DNA of 41,891 bases from an uncultured Marvinbryantia sp. (GCA_934394985.1 CAKRRF010000021.1:1-41891), one strand, 5' to 3'. Shown: positions 1 through 10,354, counted from the first letter of the stretch. Notes: generated by a model not told the origin, from the letters alone. Made by a program: numbers and translations.

Positions 1-639
<639 letters not shown>

Positions 640-650
640 AGTGATTTCAG

Positions 651-685
651 ACAGGCATCGCCATCAGGCGGTGCCTGTTTTCTTT
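651..685 (+). terminator. Rho-independent terminator after nifJ
   Basis: A 12-bp stem (651-662 with 667-678, one G-U pair, ATCA loop) is followed by a T-rich run. It lies 11 nt after the nifJ stop codon. Confidence 0.88.
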
Positions 686-712
686 GACTTTTGACGCTGT
701 CCCTCTTATAAT
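684..712 (+). promoter_or_regulatory. Promoter of the peptidase-era-recO unit
   Basis: TTGACT at 684-689 and TATAAT at 707-712 are separated by 17 nt. The -35 box overlaps the tail of the nifJ terminator. The transcript would carry a leader of about 80 nt before the start at 802. Confidence 0.8.
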
Positions 713-801
713 AGATACCAGTGGCTTTTTGCCATCAGTTCCCATGAAAATTGGGTATACTGAAAACAAATAAGTAACGATATCAGATCGGAGGCACAGG
801 C

Positions 802-3735
802 ATGTTTCGTAATTTGCCACAATATGACATAATCAAAACAGAAGAGATAGCAGATATCAAATCCACAGGTACCCTTCTGCGCCATAAAAAGAGCGGTGCA
901 AGGATTATGCTGTTGGAAAATGAAGATGAAAATAAAGTATTTAACATTGCATTCCGTACCCCACCGGCAGACAGTACCGGTGTGGCCCATATTCTGGAAC
1001 ACAGTGTTCTGTGCGGAAGCAGAAAGTTTCCGTCTAAGGATCCTTTTGTAGAACTGGCAAAAGGGTCCTTGAATACATTTTTAAATGCTATGACATATCC
1101 GGATAAGACGATGTATCCGATTGCCAGCTGCAATATGCAGGATTTTTGCAATTTGATGGAAGTTTATGTGGATGCAGTTTTTTATCCGAATATTTACAAA
1201 AAAGAAGAAATCTTCCGCCAGGAAGGATGGAGCTATGTTCTGGAAAAACCAGAAGATGAAATCATCTACAATGGTGTTGTGTACAATGAAATGAAAGGAG
1301 CATTTTCCTCACCTGATGACGTTCTGGACCGGGAAATTCTGAATTCTCTCTATCCGGATACGCCATATGGCATGGAATCCGGTGGTGATCCGAAAAATAT
1401 ACCGGATCTGTCATACGAAGAATTTCTGGCATTTCATAAGAAATATTATCATCCATCCAACAGTTATATTTATCTTTATGGAGATATGGATATGGAAGAA
1501 CGGCTCTCCTGGCTGGATAGAGAGTATTTAAGCAAATTCGATGCAGATCAGGTAGAGTCTGAAATTTGCAGACAGCAGGCATTTTCATCTGTGAAGGAGC
1601 TGAACAGGACCTATTCCATTTCCAACATGGAAGAGGAAACAGATCATACCTATCTGGCTTATAACTGGTCTGTCGGAGATGTGCTGGATGCTGACCTCTC
1701 AGCAGCCATGTCAATTATAGAGTATGTATTACTGGAGGCACCGGGAGCACCATTAAAACAGGCGCTGCTGGATGCGGAGATTGGAAAAGACATAGAAGGA
1801 AGCTATGACAGCGGTGTTCGTCAGCCCTATTTTTCTGTGATTGCGAAAAACAGTAATCCGGAACAAAAGCGTGCATTTGCGGAGAAAATCCACCAGGTTT
1901 TGCAGGAGCAGGTAGAGAAAGGTCTGGAAGAACGTGCACTTTTGGCTGGAATCAATAATCTGGAATTTAAGCTTCGAGAGGCAGATTTCGGACACTTCCC
2001 GAAGGGATTGATGTATGGAATAGATGCGTTTGACAGCTGGCTGTATGACGAAAATGAACCGTTTCTGTATCTGAAGCAGATACAGAGCTGTGGATTCTTA
2101 AAAAGTAAACTGGGAACCGGTTATTATGAGGAACTGATTCAGAAATATCTTCTGGATAATACCCATGCTTCTCTGATTGTGATGAAGCCTCAAAAAGGTC
2201 TGACAGCAAAAGAAGAGGAGAGAGTAAAGGAAAAACTGGCTTCTTATAAAGCTTCTCTCTCGGAAGAAGAAATCAGTCAGATGATGGAAAAAACAAAAAA
2301 GCTTCGTACGTTTCAGGAAACTCCGTCCACAAAAGAAGAATTGGAAAAAATTCCGCTTCTGAAGCTCTCAGATATCAGAAAAAAAACAGCACCGCTTTTC
2401 AATCATCCGATTGATGTAGATGGTACGCTGCTGCTTCATCATGAACTGGATACCAATGGTATTGCGTATCTGAATGTCATGTTCGACGCAAAGAAATTAA
2501 CACCAGATCAGCTTTCTTATCTTGGAATTCTAAAATGTGTGTTGGGAATGGTGGACACAGAGCATTATGATTTCCATGAACTGAGTAATGAAATCAATAT
2601 TCAGTCCGGCGGCATTTATCCGGTTTCTGATGTGTTTGCGGATTTTGCAAAGCCGGGGGATTACGCAGCTGCTTTTGAGATGAAAGCAAAAGTATTGTAT
2701 GATAAGATTGACTTTGCATTTGATATGATCGAAGAGATTTTATTTACTTCTGATCTGACAAAGGAAAAACGTTTATATGAGATACTGGCAAGATTAAAAT
2801 CCCGTCTGCAGGTGAGACTGACGAGTGCAGGACATTCCACAGCAGCAACCAGAGCAATGTCTCATTTTTCAGCAGTCTCTGCATTCAATGAACGGACAGG
2901 CGGGATTGCACTATACGAGCTGGTAGAAGGTGTTGAGACACAATTTGAGGATAAAAAAGGCGAACTTGTGGATAACCTTCAAAAGCTGCTTGCGGATCTT
3001 CTGGTACAGGAGGGACTGATGGTCAGCCTGACTTCAGAAAAAACAGTGCTGCCAAAAGTGGAAGAACGAATTCGTCATTTAAGAGAAAAACTTCCGCATC
3101 AGATACAGAAAGGGGAGACCGGACAGAAGCGGGAAAGCATTCTGATTCCGGAAGCCAATGAAGGACTGATGACAGCGTCACAGGTACAATATGTGGCACT
3201 GGCGGGCAACTTCCGGCAGTATGGATGTGAATATCATGGTGCTTTACGGATTTTGCGTACGATTATGGGATATGAGTATTTGTGGACCAATATTCGTGTG
3301 CAGGGTGGTGCCTATGGCTGCATGAGCGGATTTGGAAAGACAGGCGATACCTATCTGGTATCTTATCGAGATCCAAATCTGGGACGTACGCTGGATGTAT
3401 ATCGGGGAATCGGAGAGTACCTGAAAAACTTTACGGTGGATGACAGGGATATGTGTAAGTATATCATTGGAACGATCAGCGAAGGTGATACACCGATGAA
3501 CCCTGCAGCGAAAGGAAACCGCTCTCTGAATGCGTGGATGAGTCATGTAACAGAAGAAGAGCTGCAAAAAGAACGGGATCAGATTTTAAATGCCGATCAG
3601 GAAAGTATCCGTGCACTGGAGCCATTGCTTCTGGCTGTGCTGGAGCACGGTAATATCTGCGTTATTGGCGGTGAAGAGAAGATCCGGTCAGAAAAAGAAC
3701 TATTTGAGCAGATACGGCCACTGATTCGTGGATAG
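802..3735 (+). CDS. M16C family zinc metallopeptidase (presequence-protease type)
   Basis: This 977-aa protein matches the size of the M16C subfamily (PreP/falcilysin-like, about 970-1,000 aa), built as two linked halves that close around peptide substrates. The inverted zinc motif HxxEH is seen at residues 63-67 (HILEH), and the distal Glu is probably E163 in VVYNEMKGAF. The C-terminal half has the expected glycine/tyrosine-rich region (RVQGGAYGCMSGFG near residue 835). No signal peptide is visible, so it is likely cytoplasmic and degrades unstructured oligopeptides. GGAGG lies 7 nt upstream of ATG 802. The gene is followed after 11 nt by era, so the two are probably cotranscribed. Physiological substrates cannot be told from sequence. 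Confidence 0.93.
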   Translation: MFRNLPQYDIIKTEEIADIKSTGTLLRHKKSGARIMLLENEDENKVFNIAFRTPPADSTGVAHILEHSVLCGSRKFPSKDPFVELAKGSLNTFLNAMTYPDKTMYPIASCNMQDFCNLMEVYVDAVFYPNIYKKEEIFRQEGWSYVLEKPEDEIIYNGVVYNEMKGAFSSPDDVLDREILNSLYPDTPYGMESGGDPKNIPDLSYEEFLAFHKKYYHPSNSYIYLYGDMDMEERLSWLDREYLSKFDADQVESEICRQQAFSSVKELNRTYSISNMEEETDHTYLAYNWSVGDVLDADLSAAMSIIEYVLLEAPGAPLKQALLDAEIGKDIEGSYDSGVRQPYFSVIAKNSNPEQKRAFAEKIHQVLQEQVEKGLEERALLAGINNLEFKLREADFGHFPKGLMYGIDAFDSWLYDENEPFLYLKQIQSCGFLKSKLGTGYYEELIQKYLLDNTHASLIVMKPQKGLTAKEEERVKEKLASYKASLSEEEISQMMEKTKKLRTFQETPSTKEELEKIPLLKLSDIRKKTAPLFNHPIDVDGTLLLHHELDTNGIAYLNVMFDAKKLTPDQLSYLGILKCVLGMVDTEHYDFHELSNEINIQSGGIYPVSDVFADFAKPGDYAAAFEMKAKVLYDKIDFAFDMIEEILFTSDLTKEKRLYEILARLKSRLQVRLTSAGHSTAATRAMSHFSAVSAFNERTGGIALYELVEGVETQFEDKKGELVDNLQKLLADLLVQEGLMVSLTSEKTVLPKVEERIRHLREKLPHQIQKGETGQKRESILIPEANEGLMTASQVQYVALAGNFRQYGCEYHGALRILRTIMGYEYLWTNIRVQGGAYGCMSGFGKTGDTYLVSYRDPNLGRTLDVYRGIGEYLKNFTVDDRDMCKYIIGTISEGDTPMNPAAKGNRSLNAWMSHVTEEELQKERDQILNADQESIRALEPLLLAVLEHGNICVIGGEEKIRSEKELFEQIRPLIRG

Positions 3736-3746
3736 AAGGAGTACAG

Positions 3747-4682
3747 ATGAATATTAATTTAGAAGAATTAAGAAACACGCCGCAGACAAAATCCGGGTTT
3801 GTTACATTGATTGGCCGACCGAATGTGGGAAAATCTACGCTGATGAATCATCTGATCGGACAGAAAATTGCCATCACTTCAAACAAGCCGCAGACCACCA
3901 GGAACAGGATTCAGACTGTTTATACGGATGACCGCGGACAGATTGTATTTTTGGATACACCGGGCATTCATAAAGCAAAAAATAAGTTGGGCGAATATAT
4001 GGTAAATGTGGCAGAGCGAACGTTAAATGAGGTGGATGTGATTCTCTGGCTGGTAGAACCGACCACATTTATCGGAGCCGGAGAGCGCCATATTGTGGAA
4101 CAGCTGAAAAAGACAAAAACACCGGTGATTTTGATTATTAACAAAGTGGATACGGTAGACAAAAAAGAAATTATCAAATATATGGATACTTATCGTAAGG
4201 TTTATGATTTTGCAGAGATTATTCCGGTATCTGCACTTCGGGCACAGAATCTGGATACAGTGCTGGATCAGATTTTCAAATATCTGCCATATGGACCGAT
4301 GTTTTATGATGAAGATACGATTACCGACCAGCCGCAAAGACAGATTGTGGCAGAAATGATCAGAGAAAAGGCACTTCGCTGCCTGGATGAAGAAATTCCT
4401 CATGGGATAGCGGTGGCAATTGATCAGATGAAAGAACGCAAAGGCGGCGGTATGTTTGATATTGATGCAACCATCATCTGTGAAAGAGATTCCCATAAGG
4501 GAATCATTATCGGAAAAGGCGGTTCTATGTTGAAACGCATTGGCTCAGAAGCGAGAAGGGATATTGAAAATATGCTGGAGGCAAAAGTGAATCTGCAGCT
4601 TTGGGTAAAGGTGAAGAAGGATTGGCGGGACAGTGACTTTCTGATGAAGAATTTCGGATACGATAAAAAAGAGATAGATTAA
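3747..4682 (+). CDS. era: GTPase Era
   Basis: At 311 aa this has the usual length for Era, the GTPase that binds the 3' end of 16S rRNA during 30S maturation. G1 is GRPNVGKS at residues 23-30, G3 is DTPG, and G4 is NKVD. The C-terminal KH RNA-binding domain has the GxxG signature within IIIGKGGSMLKRIG. AAGGAG sits just before the ATG. It lies between the M16C peptidase and recO; era-recO adjacency is common in Firmicutes. Confidence 0.98.
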   Translation: MNINLEELRNTPQTKSGFVTLIGRPNVGKSTLMNHLIGQKIAITSNKPQTTRNRIQTVYTDDRGQIVFLDTPGIHKAKNKLGEYMVNVAERTLNEVDVILWLVEPTTFIGAGERHIVEQLKKTKTPVILIINKVDTVDKKEIIKYMDTYRKVYDFAEIIPVSALRAQNLDTVLDQIFKYLPYGPMFYDEDTITDQPQRQIVAEMIREKALRCLDEEIPHGIAVAIDQMKERKGGGMFDIDATIICERDSHKGIIIGKGGSMLKRIGSEARRDIENMLEAKVNLQLWVKVKKDWRDSDFLMKNFGYDKKEID

Positions 4683-4712
4683 AAAACAGAAAGGAACATA
4701 CGGTGAGAACAG

Positions 4713-5456
4713 ATGAGTGACAAAATAACCCTGACCGGTATGGTCCTTTCTGCGCTTCCGGTAGGAGAATACGATAAGCGGATCGTTTTGTTGACAAAGG
4801 AGCGGGGAAAAATCAGCGGTTTTGCCAAAGGCGCCAGAAGACAGAACAGTCCCATGATGGCAGCGGCGAATCCGTTCTGTTATGGCAGCTTTGAATGTTA
4901 TGAAGGGCGTACTTCCTATAATATCTATCAGGCTCAGATAGATCAGTATTTTGAAAAGCTCTCGCTGGATTTTGAAAATGCCTATTATGGTATGTATTTC
5001 CTGGAATTTGCAGATTATTATGCCAGAGAGAATAATGATGAAAAGGAACTTCTAAAGCTGTTGTATGTCACGCTAAAGGCACTGGAGCATGGCCGGGTAG
5101 GCAGGAAGCTGATCCGTTCTATCTATGAATTACGTGGGATGGTAATTAATGGAGAATATCCGGAAAGCTTTTCCTGCGTCAGCTGCGGTTCTACAGAAGG
5201 ACTGGTGGGATATTCTGATGAGAAGAATGGGGTGATCTGTCAGAAGTGTTTTCCACATATGCGTGGGAAGAGGCTGCCCGAATCCGTGATTTATACCATG
5301 CAGTACGTAACAGCTGCACCGCTGGAAAAACTGTATTCATTTTTGCTGGCTCCGGAGGTCGAAAAGGAATTCTGTTCCATGCAGGAACGCTTTCGGAGAA
5401 AAATGATTGACCGGAGCTTTAAAACACTGGAAATTTTGAATACTTTGCAGATTTAG
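4713..5456 (+). CDS. recO: DNA repair protein RecO
   Basis: This 247-aa protein has the normal RecO length. RecO acts in the RecFOR pathway, annealing single strands and helping load RecA. The N-terminal OB-fold begins with a typical segment (TGMVLSALPVGEYDKRIVLL). A helical C-terminal part follows, with a four-cysteine zinc site (CVSCG near residue 155 and CQKC about 20 residues later). It starts 30 nt after era and is most likely in the same transcript. Confidence 0.95.
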   Translation: MSDKITLTGMVLSALPVGEYDKRIVLLTKERGKISGFAKGARRQNSPMMAAANPFCYGSFECYEGRTSYNIYQAQIDQYFEKLSLDFENAYYGMYFLEFADYYARENNDEKELLKLLYVTLKALEHGRVGRKLIRSIYELRGMVINGEYPESFSCVSCGSTEGLVGYSDEKNGVICQKCFPHMRGKRLPESVIYTMQYVTAAPLEKLYSFLLAPEVEKEFCSMQERFRRKMIDRSFKTLEILNTLQI

Positions 5457-5459
5457 CAG

Positions 5460-5488
5460 TTGAAAACAGACTCTGTTCTTAGTATAAT
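5460..5488 (+). promoter_or_regulatory. Promoter upstream of lipoprotein gene and glycyl-tRNA synthetase
   Basis: TTGAAA at 5460-5465 and TATAAT at 5483-5488 are 17 nt apart, beginning 4 nt after the recO stop. The -10 box ends where a longer reading frame would begin, which favours the later start at 5545 for the lipoprotein. Confidence 0.7.
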
Positions 5489-5544
5489 TGAATTTGAGTA
5501 TTTTTAGGTGCAAAAGGGGAAATTTGCATTTTGGAGGGCAGTTC

Positions 5545-6135
5545 ATGAAAAGGGGTTTCTTATTAGCCGCAGTAATTGGTGCGGGCTGTATTCTGACCGG
5601 ATGCAGCAGCTTTTCACCGGAAGTGACCGGAATATCCGTCAGTAAGAACGGAACGGTGACAGAAGTAGTCAGAGAAAGCTTTGATGCTTCCTATTATAGT
5701 GAAGAAGAACTGAAAAGTACGGTGGAGAGTGAAATAGCAGACTACAACAGCAGCCATTCAGAGAGAGCTGTGAAAAAAAAGAGCCTGAAGATCAAAGACG
5801 GGGAAGCGCAGATGCGGCTGGAATATGATTCCTATCAGGATTATGCCGGATTTAATCATGTGGGATTTTACGTTGGCGATATTAATGGAGCCATTCAGGC
5901 AGGCTATGCTTTTGAAGGAAGCTTTTATCCTGTATTGGACGGAGCAGTTTCACAGAACAGTGTATGGGGATCGAGCCTGATGAGTGGAACCAACTATAAG
6001 ACAATGGTTGTGAATGAAGCACTTTTGGTGGATGTGCCGGGAAAGATCTGCTATGTCAGCGAAGGCGTAAAAGTTACGGGAAAATCAGAAGCAGTAACAG
6101 AAAATAGTGATACATCCTATATTCTTTATGAATAA
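5545..6135 (+). CDS. Putative lipoprotein of unknown function
   Basis: A 196-aa secreted lipoprotein. ATG 5545 is chosen over an upstream in-frame ATG at 5488 because GGAGGG lies 8 nt before it and because the signal peptide then starts properly ([20 protein letters not shown], lipobox LTGC with Cys20). The mature part is acidic and globular, with no repeats or membrane spans and no domain I recognise. The C-terminal half is rich in Gly/Tyr/Val beta-like segments. It precedes glyQS by 37 nt and may share its transcript, though no functional link is evident. It is probably anchored to the outer face of the membrane. Confidence 0.8.
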   Translation: MKRGFLLAAVIGAGCILTGCSSFSPEVTGISVSKNGTVTEVVRESFDASYYSEEELKSTVESEIADYNSSHSERAVKKKSLKIKDGEAQMRLEYDSYQDYAGFNHVGFYVGDINGAIQAGYAFEGSFYPVLDGAVSQNSVWGSSLMSGTNYKTMVVNEALLVDVPGKICYVSEGVKVTGKSEAVTENSDTSYILYE

Positions 6136-6172
6136 AGAGATTATAACGTTCAGGAAAGTGAGGAGAAACGAA

Positions 6173-7570
6173 ATGGAAAAGACAATGGACAAGATTGTTG
6201 CACTGGCAAAATCAAGAGGATTTGTATATCCTGGTTCTGAAATTTACGGAGGACTGGCAAATACCTGGGATTACGGCAATCTTGGTGTGGAATTAAAAAA
6301 TAACGTAAAACGTGCATGGTGGCAGAAATTTATTCAGGAGAACCCATATAACGTAGGTGTGGACTGTGCGATCCTGATGAATCCACAGACATGGGTGGCA
6401 TCCGGACATCTTGGCGGATTTGCAGATCCGTTGATGGATTGTAAAGAATGTCATGAACGTTTCCGTGCGGACAAGCTGATTGAAGACTACAGTGAAGAGC
6501 ATGGTGTTACACTGGAAAAACCAATCGATGCATATTCTCAGGAAGAGATGAAAAATTTCATTGAAGAACATAATGTATGCTGCCCAAGCTGCGGCAAGCA
6601 CAATTTTACAGATATCCGTCAGTTCAATCTGATGTTTAAGACCTTCCAGGGTGTAACAGAGGATGCCAAGAATACCGTATATTTAAGACCGGAAACGGCA
6701 CAGGGTATTTTTGTAAACTTTAAGAATGTACAGAGAACATCCAGAAAGAAAATTCCATTTGGTATCGGACAGATCGGTAAATCTTTCCGTAATGAGATCA
6801 CACCAGGTAACTTTACATTCCGTACCCGTGAGTTTGAACAGATGGAACTGGAATTCTTCTGCGAACCAGGTACGGATCTTGACTGGTTCCATTATTGGAG
6901 ATCCTTCTGTATCAACTGGCTGCAGACTCTTGGCATCAAGGAAGATGAGATGAGAGCAAGAGATCATGCACCGGAAGAACTCTGCTTCTACAGTAAGGGT
7001 ACTACAGATATTGAGTTCCTTTTCCCATTTGGATGGGGCGAACTGTGGGGCATCGCAGACAGAACAGATTATGACCTTACTCAGCACCAGAATGTATCTG
7101 GTCAGGATATGACCTATTTTGATGATGAGAAACATGAAAAATACATCCCATATGTGGTTGAGCCATCTCTTGGTGCTGACCGTGTGGTTCTTGCATTCCT
7201 CTGCAGTGCTTATGATGAGGAAAACATCGGAACAGAAGAAAAACCGGACATCAGAACAGTCATGCATTTCCATCCGGCACTGGCTCCGGTGAAGATCGGT
7301 GTGCTTCCTCTGTCCAAGAAACTGAACGAAGGTGCCGAAAAAGTATTTGCACAGTTATCAAAGAAATATAACTGCGAATATGATGATCGCGGAAACATTG
7401 GAAAACGTTACCGTCGTCAGGACGAGATCGGTACACCATTCTGTGTGACCTATGATTTTGATTCTGAAACAGACGGAGCAGTAACTATTCGTGACCGTGA
7501 TACGATGGAGCAGGTTCGTGTAAAGATCGAAGAACTGGATGCATATTTTGCAGACAAATTTACATTTTAA
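6173..7570 (+). CDS. glyQS: Glycyl-tRNA synthetase, homodimeric class II type
   Basis: This is the single-chain glycyl-tRNA synthetase (465 aa from ATG 6173, which has GAGGAG 7 nt upstream; an upstream in-frame ATG at 6107 lies inside the previous gene and has no ribosome site). It ligates glycine to tRNA-Gly. Class II motifs are clear: motif 2 ([21 protein letters not shown]) and motif 3 ([13 protein letters not shown]), followed by the C-terminal anticodon-binding domain ([11 protein letters not shown] onward). A Cys pair cluster (CKECHERF, later [10 protein letters not shown]) is typical of the bacterial homodimeric type. No T-box leader is visible in the 37 nt upstream. Confidence 0.97.
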   Translation: MEKTMDKIVALAKSRGFVYPGSEIYGGLANTWDYGNLGVELKNNVKRAWWQKFIQENPYNVGVDCAILMNPQTWVASGHLGGFADPLMDCKECHERFRADKLIEDYSEEHGVTLEKPIDAYSQEEMKNFIEEHNVCCPSCGKHNFTDIRQFNLMFKTFQGVTEDAKNTVYLRPETAQGIFVNFKNVQRTSRKKIPFGIGQIGKSFRNEITPGNFTFRTREFEQMELEFFCEPGTDLDWFHYWRSFCINWLQTLGIKEDEMRARDHAPEELCFYSKGTTDIEFLFPFGWGELWGIADRTDYDLTQHQNVSGQDMTYFDDEKHEKYIPYVVEPSLGADRVVLAFLCSAYDEENIGTEEKPDIRTVMHFHPALAPVKIGVLPLSKKLNEGAEKVFAQLSKKYNCEYDDRGNIGKRYRRQDEIGTPFCVTYDFDSETDGAVTIRDRDTMEQVRVKIEELDAYFADKFTF

Positions 7571-7637
7571 TCAAATCAGGGAAGTACCCTGCTTCCATTG
7601 CTAAAAACAATAAGCAGTGGCATTTTCTGATAAAAAG

Positions 7638-7670
7638 CGGTTTTTGGCTCAGGCTGAAGGCCGTTTTTTT
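7638..7670 (+). terminator. Terminator after glyQS
   Basis: A 10-bp stem (7638-7647 with 7654-7663, several G-U pairs) is followed by seven T residues. The stem is weaker than others in the window, but the position is right. Confidence 0.65.
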
Positions 7671-7681
7671 GTGGTTTGTTC

Positions 7682-7710
7682 TTTGCAGAAAGAAAAAACT
7701 GTTTTATAAT
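7682..7710 (+). promoter_or_regulatory. Promoter of the transglutaminase-like protein gene
   Basis: TTTGCA at 7682-7687 and a perfect TATAAT at 7705-7710 have 17 nt spacing. The start codon follows about 40 nt downstream of the expected transcription start. Confidence 0.6.
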
Positions 7711-7757
7711 GTGGATAAAGCAGGAAAACTACAGATGAGCAGACAGGGAACACGAGA

Positions 7758-10106
7758 ATGGACAGAAATAAGAATAAAAATCATGGCAACCGAATATGGA
7801 AAAAAATGTTAATTAGCATGAGCATGGTACTGGCTCTGGCAGATATCACAGGAAGCGGAGTGCGGTTTCAGGCGGCGGATGTAGTGCAGGAGTCGGACTG
7901 TGCAGATTATGCTGAAACGGAATATACAGATCAGGAAGTGGAAGAAACAGAAGAAGCAGATGTAACAGAGACAGATCGCCAGGATTTGGAAAATGAAGTG
8001 AAAGAAGAACAGATTCTGGATCAACAGGAAGAGGAACAGATAGCTTCAGAGCAGTTGGATGAGCAGAAGGAAGATCGGACGGAGATTCAGGAAGAAGAAT
8101 TTTTTGATGAATCTGCTGATGCAGGAAATGCGATAGATGGCTCAGGCATTACCGGAAGAAGTACCAGACGTGCACGAACGGTGGTGCGATTTCAGGACTG
8201 TTATGGAGATCAGCTGAATGAAGGCGCAAGAGAAGTTTATGATGCGATGATGAAAGCATGGGCAAATGGAGGAACAGATACATTTAAAGTTACCTTTGCC
8301 ACGCCGCTGACATTTGAGACAACAGGAACTTATGTGACTGGAGAGGATGGAAAGCAAAAGTGGAAATGGGTGGCAGCGGATGGAAAAGACACCAATGAGA
8401 AAATGAAACTGGATCCGGCATATGGAGAAGTGATGGAAGAACTTCGCAGAAATGTACAGGGTGGGTTCGATGCAGGCATATATGATACTCCGGAGATGTT
8501 CTGGCTGAAGAAAGTGTCTTTTGGATATTCGCTGGTATGGAATATCAGAAAAGATGGCAGTGCGACAGGAACGATTCGGGAAGTGTCCATCAGCGGGATA
8601 GAAGCCTGGACAGGAGCAAAATCCAGCGTTTCAGAATTTCAGAGAAAAGTGTCCGACGCAGTTGGCGTAATCTGTGCCAGTTTTACAGATAGTATGACGG
8701 ATGCGCAGAAGATGAAACGCATTCATGATTATATCTGTGCGAAATGTGTCTATCAGGAGGGAACTTATGCCCACAGCGCCTACGGAACTTTTTACAATGG
8801 GAAAGTTGTATGCGAAGGCTATGCCAAGGCATTTAAGATTCTGTGTAACCGAATTGGACTGAACTGTGCACTCGGTTCAGGAACCGTGCATAAACCTTCT
8901 TCGGATGGAGCTCACATGTGGAATTATGTGTTCCTGAATGGTGGCTGGTACATGGTAGATGCTACCTGGGATGATGGGACGACATTATCTGACCGATATT
9001 TATTTGCAGGCTCCGAGACGGATGGCATTTACGATAAGATATCCAGGGAACGAACCAATTATACGATATTTTCAACCAGACCGGAAACAGCATTTCGATT
9101 TGTGCAGCCGACCCTGCAGGAGACCACCTATCACGAAAATACAGAGATCGGGAGAATGGCAGCATCCTGCGTAAGTGACGGATATCTGACATTGCAATGT
9201 CAGCTGTGTGATGAGGTGACAAAGACAGCCATACCAGCCACCGGGCATAGTTACGGAGAGTGGAAAACAACGGTGGAGGCAGGCTGTGAAACACCAGGAA
9301 GCAGAACCCGCATCTGTAAAACATGCCAGAGCGAAGAAAGAAAAGTTATACCAGCCACCGGGCATAGTTACGGAGAGTGGGAAACAACTGCGAAGGCAGG
9401 CTGTGAAACTCCGGGAAGCAGAACCCGTATCTGTAAAATGTGCCAGAGCGAAGAAAGGGAAGTCATACCATCCACCGGGCATAGCTATGGAGAGTGGAGA
9501 ACCATTCGTAGGGCAACCGCATTGGAAAATGGAGAGATGCGTCGCAGTTGTCAAAATGAAAACTGCGAAAGTACAGAGAACAAAATACTCCCACGAATTT
9601 CCGGATTCGTAAAACTGAATGCAGGCAGTCTGAAGCTTCAGACCAGACAGTCAACCACAGGGCTGAGAGTTACTGCTATGGCCGAGGGGGACCGTGTAAT
9701 TAACTGGAAGAGTAGCCGGCCTGAAGTAGCAAGTGTCAGTAAAAAAGGAAAGATTACCGGAAAGAAAACCGGAACAGCAGTCATTACAGTGACGCTGGCC
9801 AGTGGGGCAACAGCTCAGTGTAAGGTAAAGGTACAGAAAAAAGAAGTTCAGCCAGTCGGTTTGAGTATTTCCTGCAGCAGACTGAAAAACAATCGTATTA
9901 CCTTAAAAAAAGGACAAAGTGTCAGATGTACGGTCGTAGTACGGCCATTTACCAGCAAAACAAAAGTTATTTTTACCAGCAAAAATAAAAAAATTGCAAA
10001 AGTATCGCAAAAAGGAAGAATCAAAGCAGCAGGGGCAGGAAAAACAAAAATTACAATAAAAGCCGGAACAAAGAAAAAGACTGTGTGGGTTATTGTGAAA
10101 AAGTGA
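7758..10106 (+). CDS. Secreted transglutaminase-like surface protein with tandem repeats and Ig-like domain
   Basis: This 782-aa exported protein has, in order: a basic N terminus and hydrophobic signal segment (about residues 1-40); a strongly acidic Glu/Gln-rich stretch (about 45-120); a transglutaminase/CysPc-type core with an apparent Cys352-His386-Asp401 triad (VVCEGYA, AHMWNYV, MVDATWDD); two full copies and a partial third copy of a 39-residue repeat starting GHSYGEW with paired cysteines (RICKxCQSEE); and a Big2-type immunoglobulin-like region near 630-700. It ends in a very basic lysine-rich tail. No LPXTG or membrane anchor is seen, so the basic tail or repeats may hold it to the wall. 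It could be a peptidase, crosslinker or peptidoglycan-associated enzyme; the substrate is unknown. The ribosome site is weak. Confidence 0.82.
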   Translation: MDRNKNKNHGNRIWKKMLISMSMVLALADITGSGVRFQAADVVQESDCADYAETEYTDQEVEETEEADVTETDRQDLENEVKEEQILDQQEEEQIASEQLDEQKEDRTEIQEEEFFDESADAGNAIDGSGITGRSTRRARTVVRFQDCYGDQLNEGAREVYDAMMKAWANGGTDTFKVTFATPLTFETTGTYVTGEDGKQKWKWVAADGKDTNEKMKLDPAYGEVMEELRRNVQGGFDAGIYDTPEMFWLKKVSFGYSLVWNIRKDGSATGTIREVSISGIEAWTGAKSSVSEFQRKVSDAVGVICASFTDSMTDAQKMKRIHDYICAKCVYQEGTYAHSAYGTFYNGKVVCEGYAKAFKILCNRIGLNCALGSGTVHKPSSDGAHMWNYVFLNGGWYMVDATWDDGTTLSDRYLFAGSETDGIYDKISRERTNYTIFSTRPETAFRFVQPTLQETTYHENTEIGRMAASCVSDGYLTLQCQLCDEVTKTAIPATGHSYGEWKTTVEAGCETPGSRTRICKTCQSEERKVIPATGHSYGEWETTAKAGCETPGSRTRICKMCQSEEREVIPSTGHSYGEWRTIRRATALENGEMRRSCQNENCESTENKILPRISGFVKLNAGSLKLQTRQSTTGLRVTAMAEGDRVINWKSSRPEVASVSKKGKITGKKTGTAVITVTLASGATAQCKVKVQKKEVQPVGLSISCSRLKNNRITLKKGQSVRCTVVVRPFTSKTKVIFTSKNKKIAKVSQKGRIKAAGAGKTKITIKAGTKKKTVWVIVKK
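9234..9500 (+). repeat. 117-bp tandem repeat inside the surface protein gene
   Basis: Units begin at 9234, 9351 and 9468 (the last is partial), so the period is 117 bp or 39 codons, with high nucleotide identity between units. Each unit encodes GHSYGEW, then a CETPGSRTRICK stretch with a CxxC-like pair. In-frame copy-number change by recombination would be expected. Confidence 0.9.
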
Positions 10107-10167
10107 AAAATAATTGTAAAAAATTCACGTATAAACAATAAAAATGATGGTGAAGTGGAAAATCGTC

Positions 10168-10195
10168 TTGACTAATTTGTATAATATGTTATGCT
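10168..10195 (+). promoter_or_regulatory. Promoter of ppdK
   Basis: TTGACT at 10168-10173 and TATGCT at 10190-10195 have 16 nt spacing. Transcription would start near 10202, giving a leader of about 150 nt before the ppdK start. Confidence 0.6.
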
Positions 10196-10227
10196 ATTCA
10201 TGTGCAGCTACAACAGGGTAGTAAATC

Positions 10228-10253
10228 ACACCGGAGAAACACCGGTGTTTTTT
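10228..10253 (+). terminator. Leader terminator/attenuator upstream of ppdK
   Basis: A 7-bp GC-rich stem (ACACCGG 10228-10234 with CCGGTGT 10242-10248) is followed directly by a T run. It lies downstream of the apparent ppdK promoter and upstream of the gene. It could be an attenuator. Alternatively it could end the transcript of the preceding surface-protein gene, if the true ppdK promoter is elsewhere. Confidence 0.55.
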
Positions 10254-10354
10254 ATGCTCTGAAGTTTTCATAAAGGTGAAAAAAGCTGCGGCGAAGAGTA
10301 GCAACTGCGTGGGGGCAGCATTGTTTTACCAATTAATATTAGGAGGAAATGAGT

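Noticed and set aside
6136..6172. T-box riboswitch before glycyl-tRNA synthetase
   Set aside because: Only 37 nt separate the genes and no T-box consensus is visible there or before the lipoprotein.
6683..7273. Open frame of 196 codons on the minus strand within glyQS
   Set aside because: Shadow of a well-identified synthetase gene, with no ribosome site and low-complexity Cys/Phe-rich translation.
9072..9612. Overlapping open frames on both strands across the 117-bp repeats
   Set aside because: They arise from the repeat sequence in other frames of the surface-protein gene; the main frame has the signal peptide and domain structure.
10196..10354. T-box-like motif (AGGGTAGTAAATC) in the ppdK leader
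   Set aside because: There is no room for a T-box stem I after the promoter and no specifier loop, and the gene is not amino-acid related.
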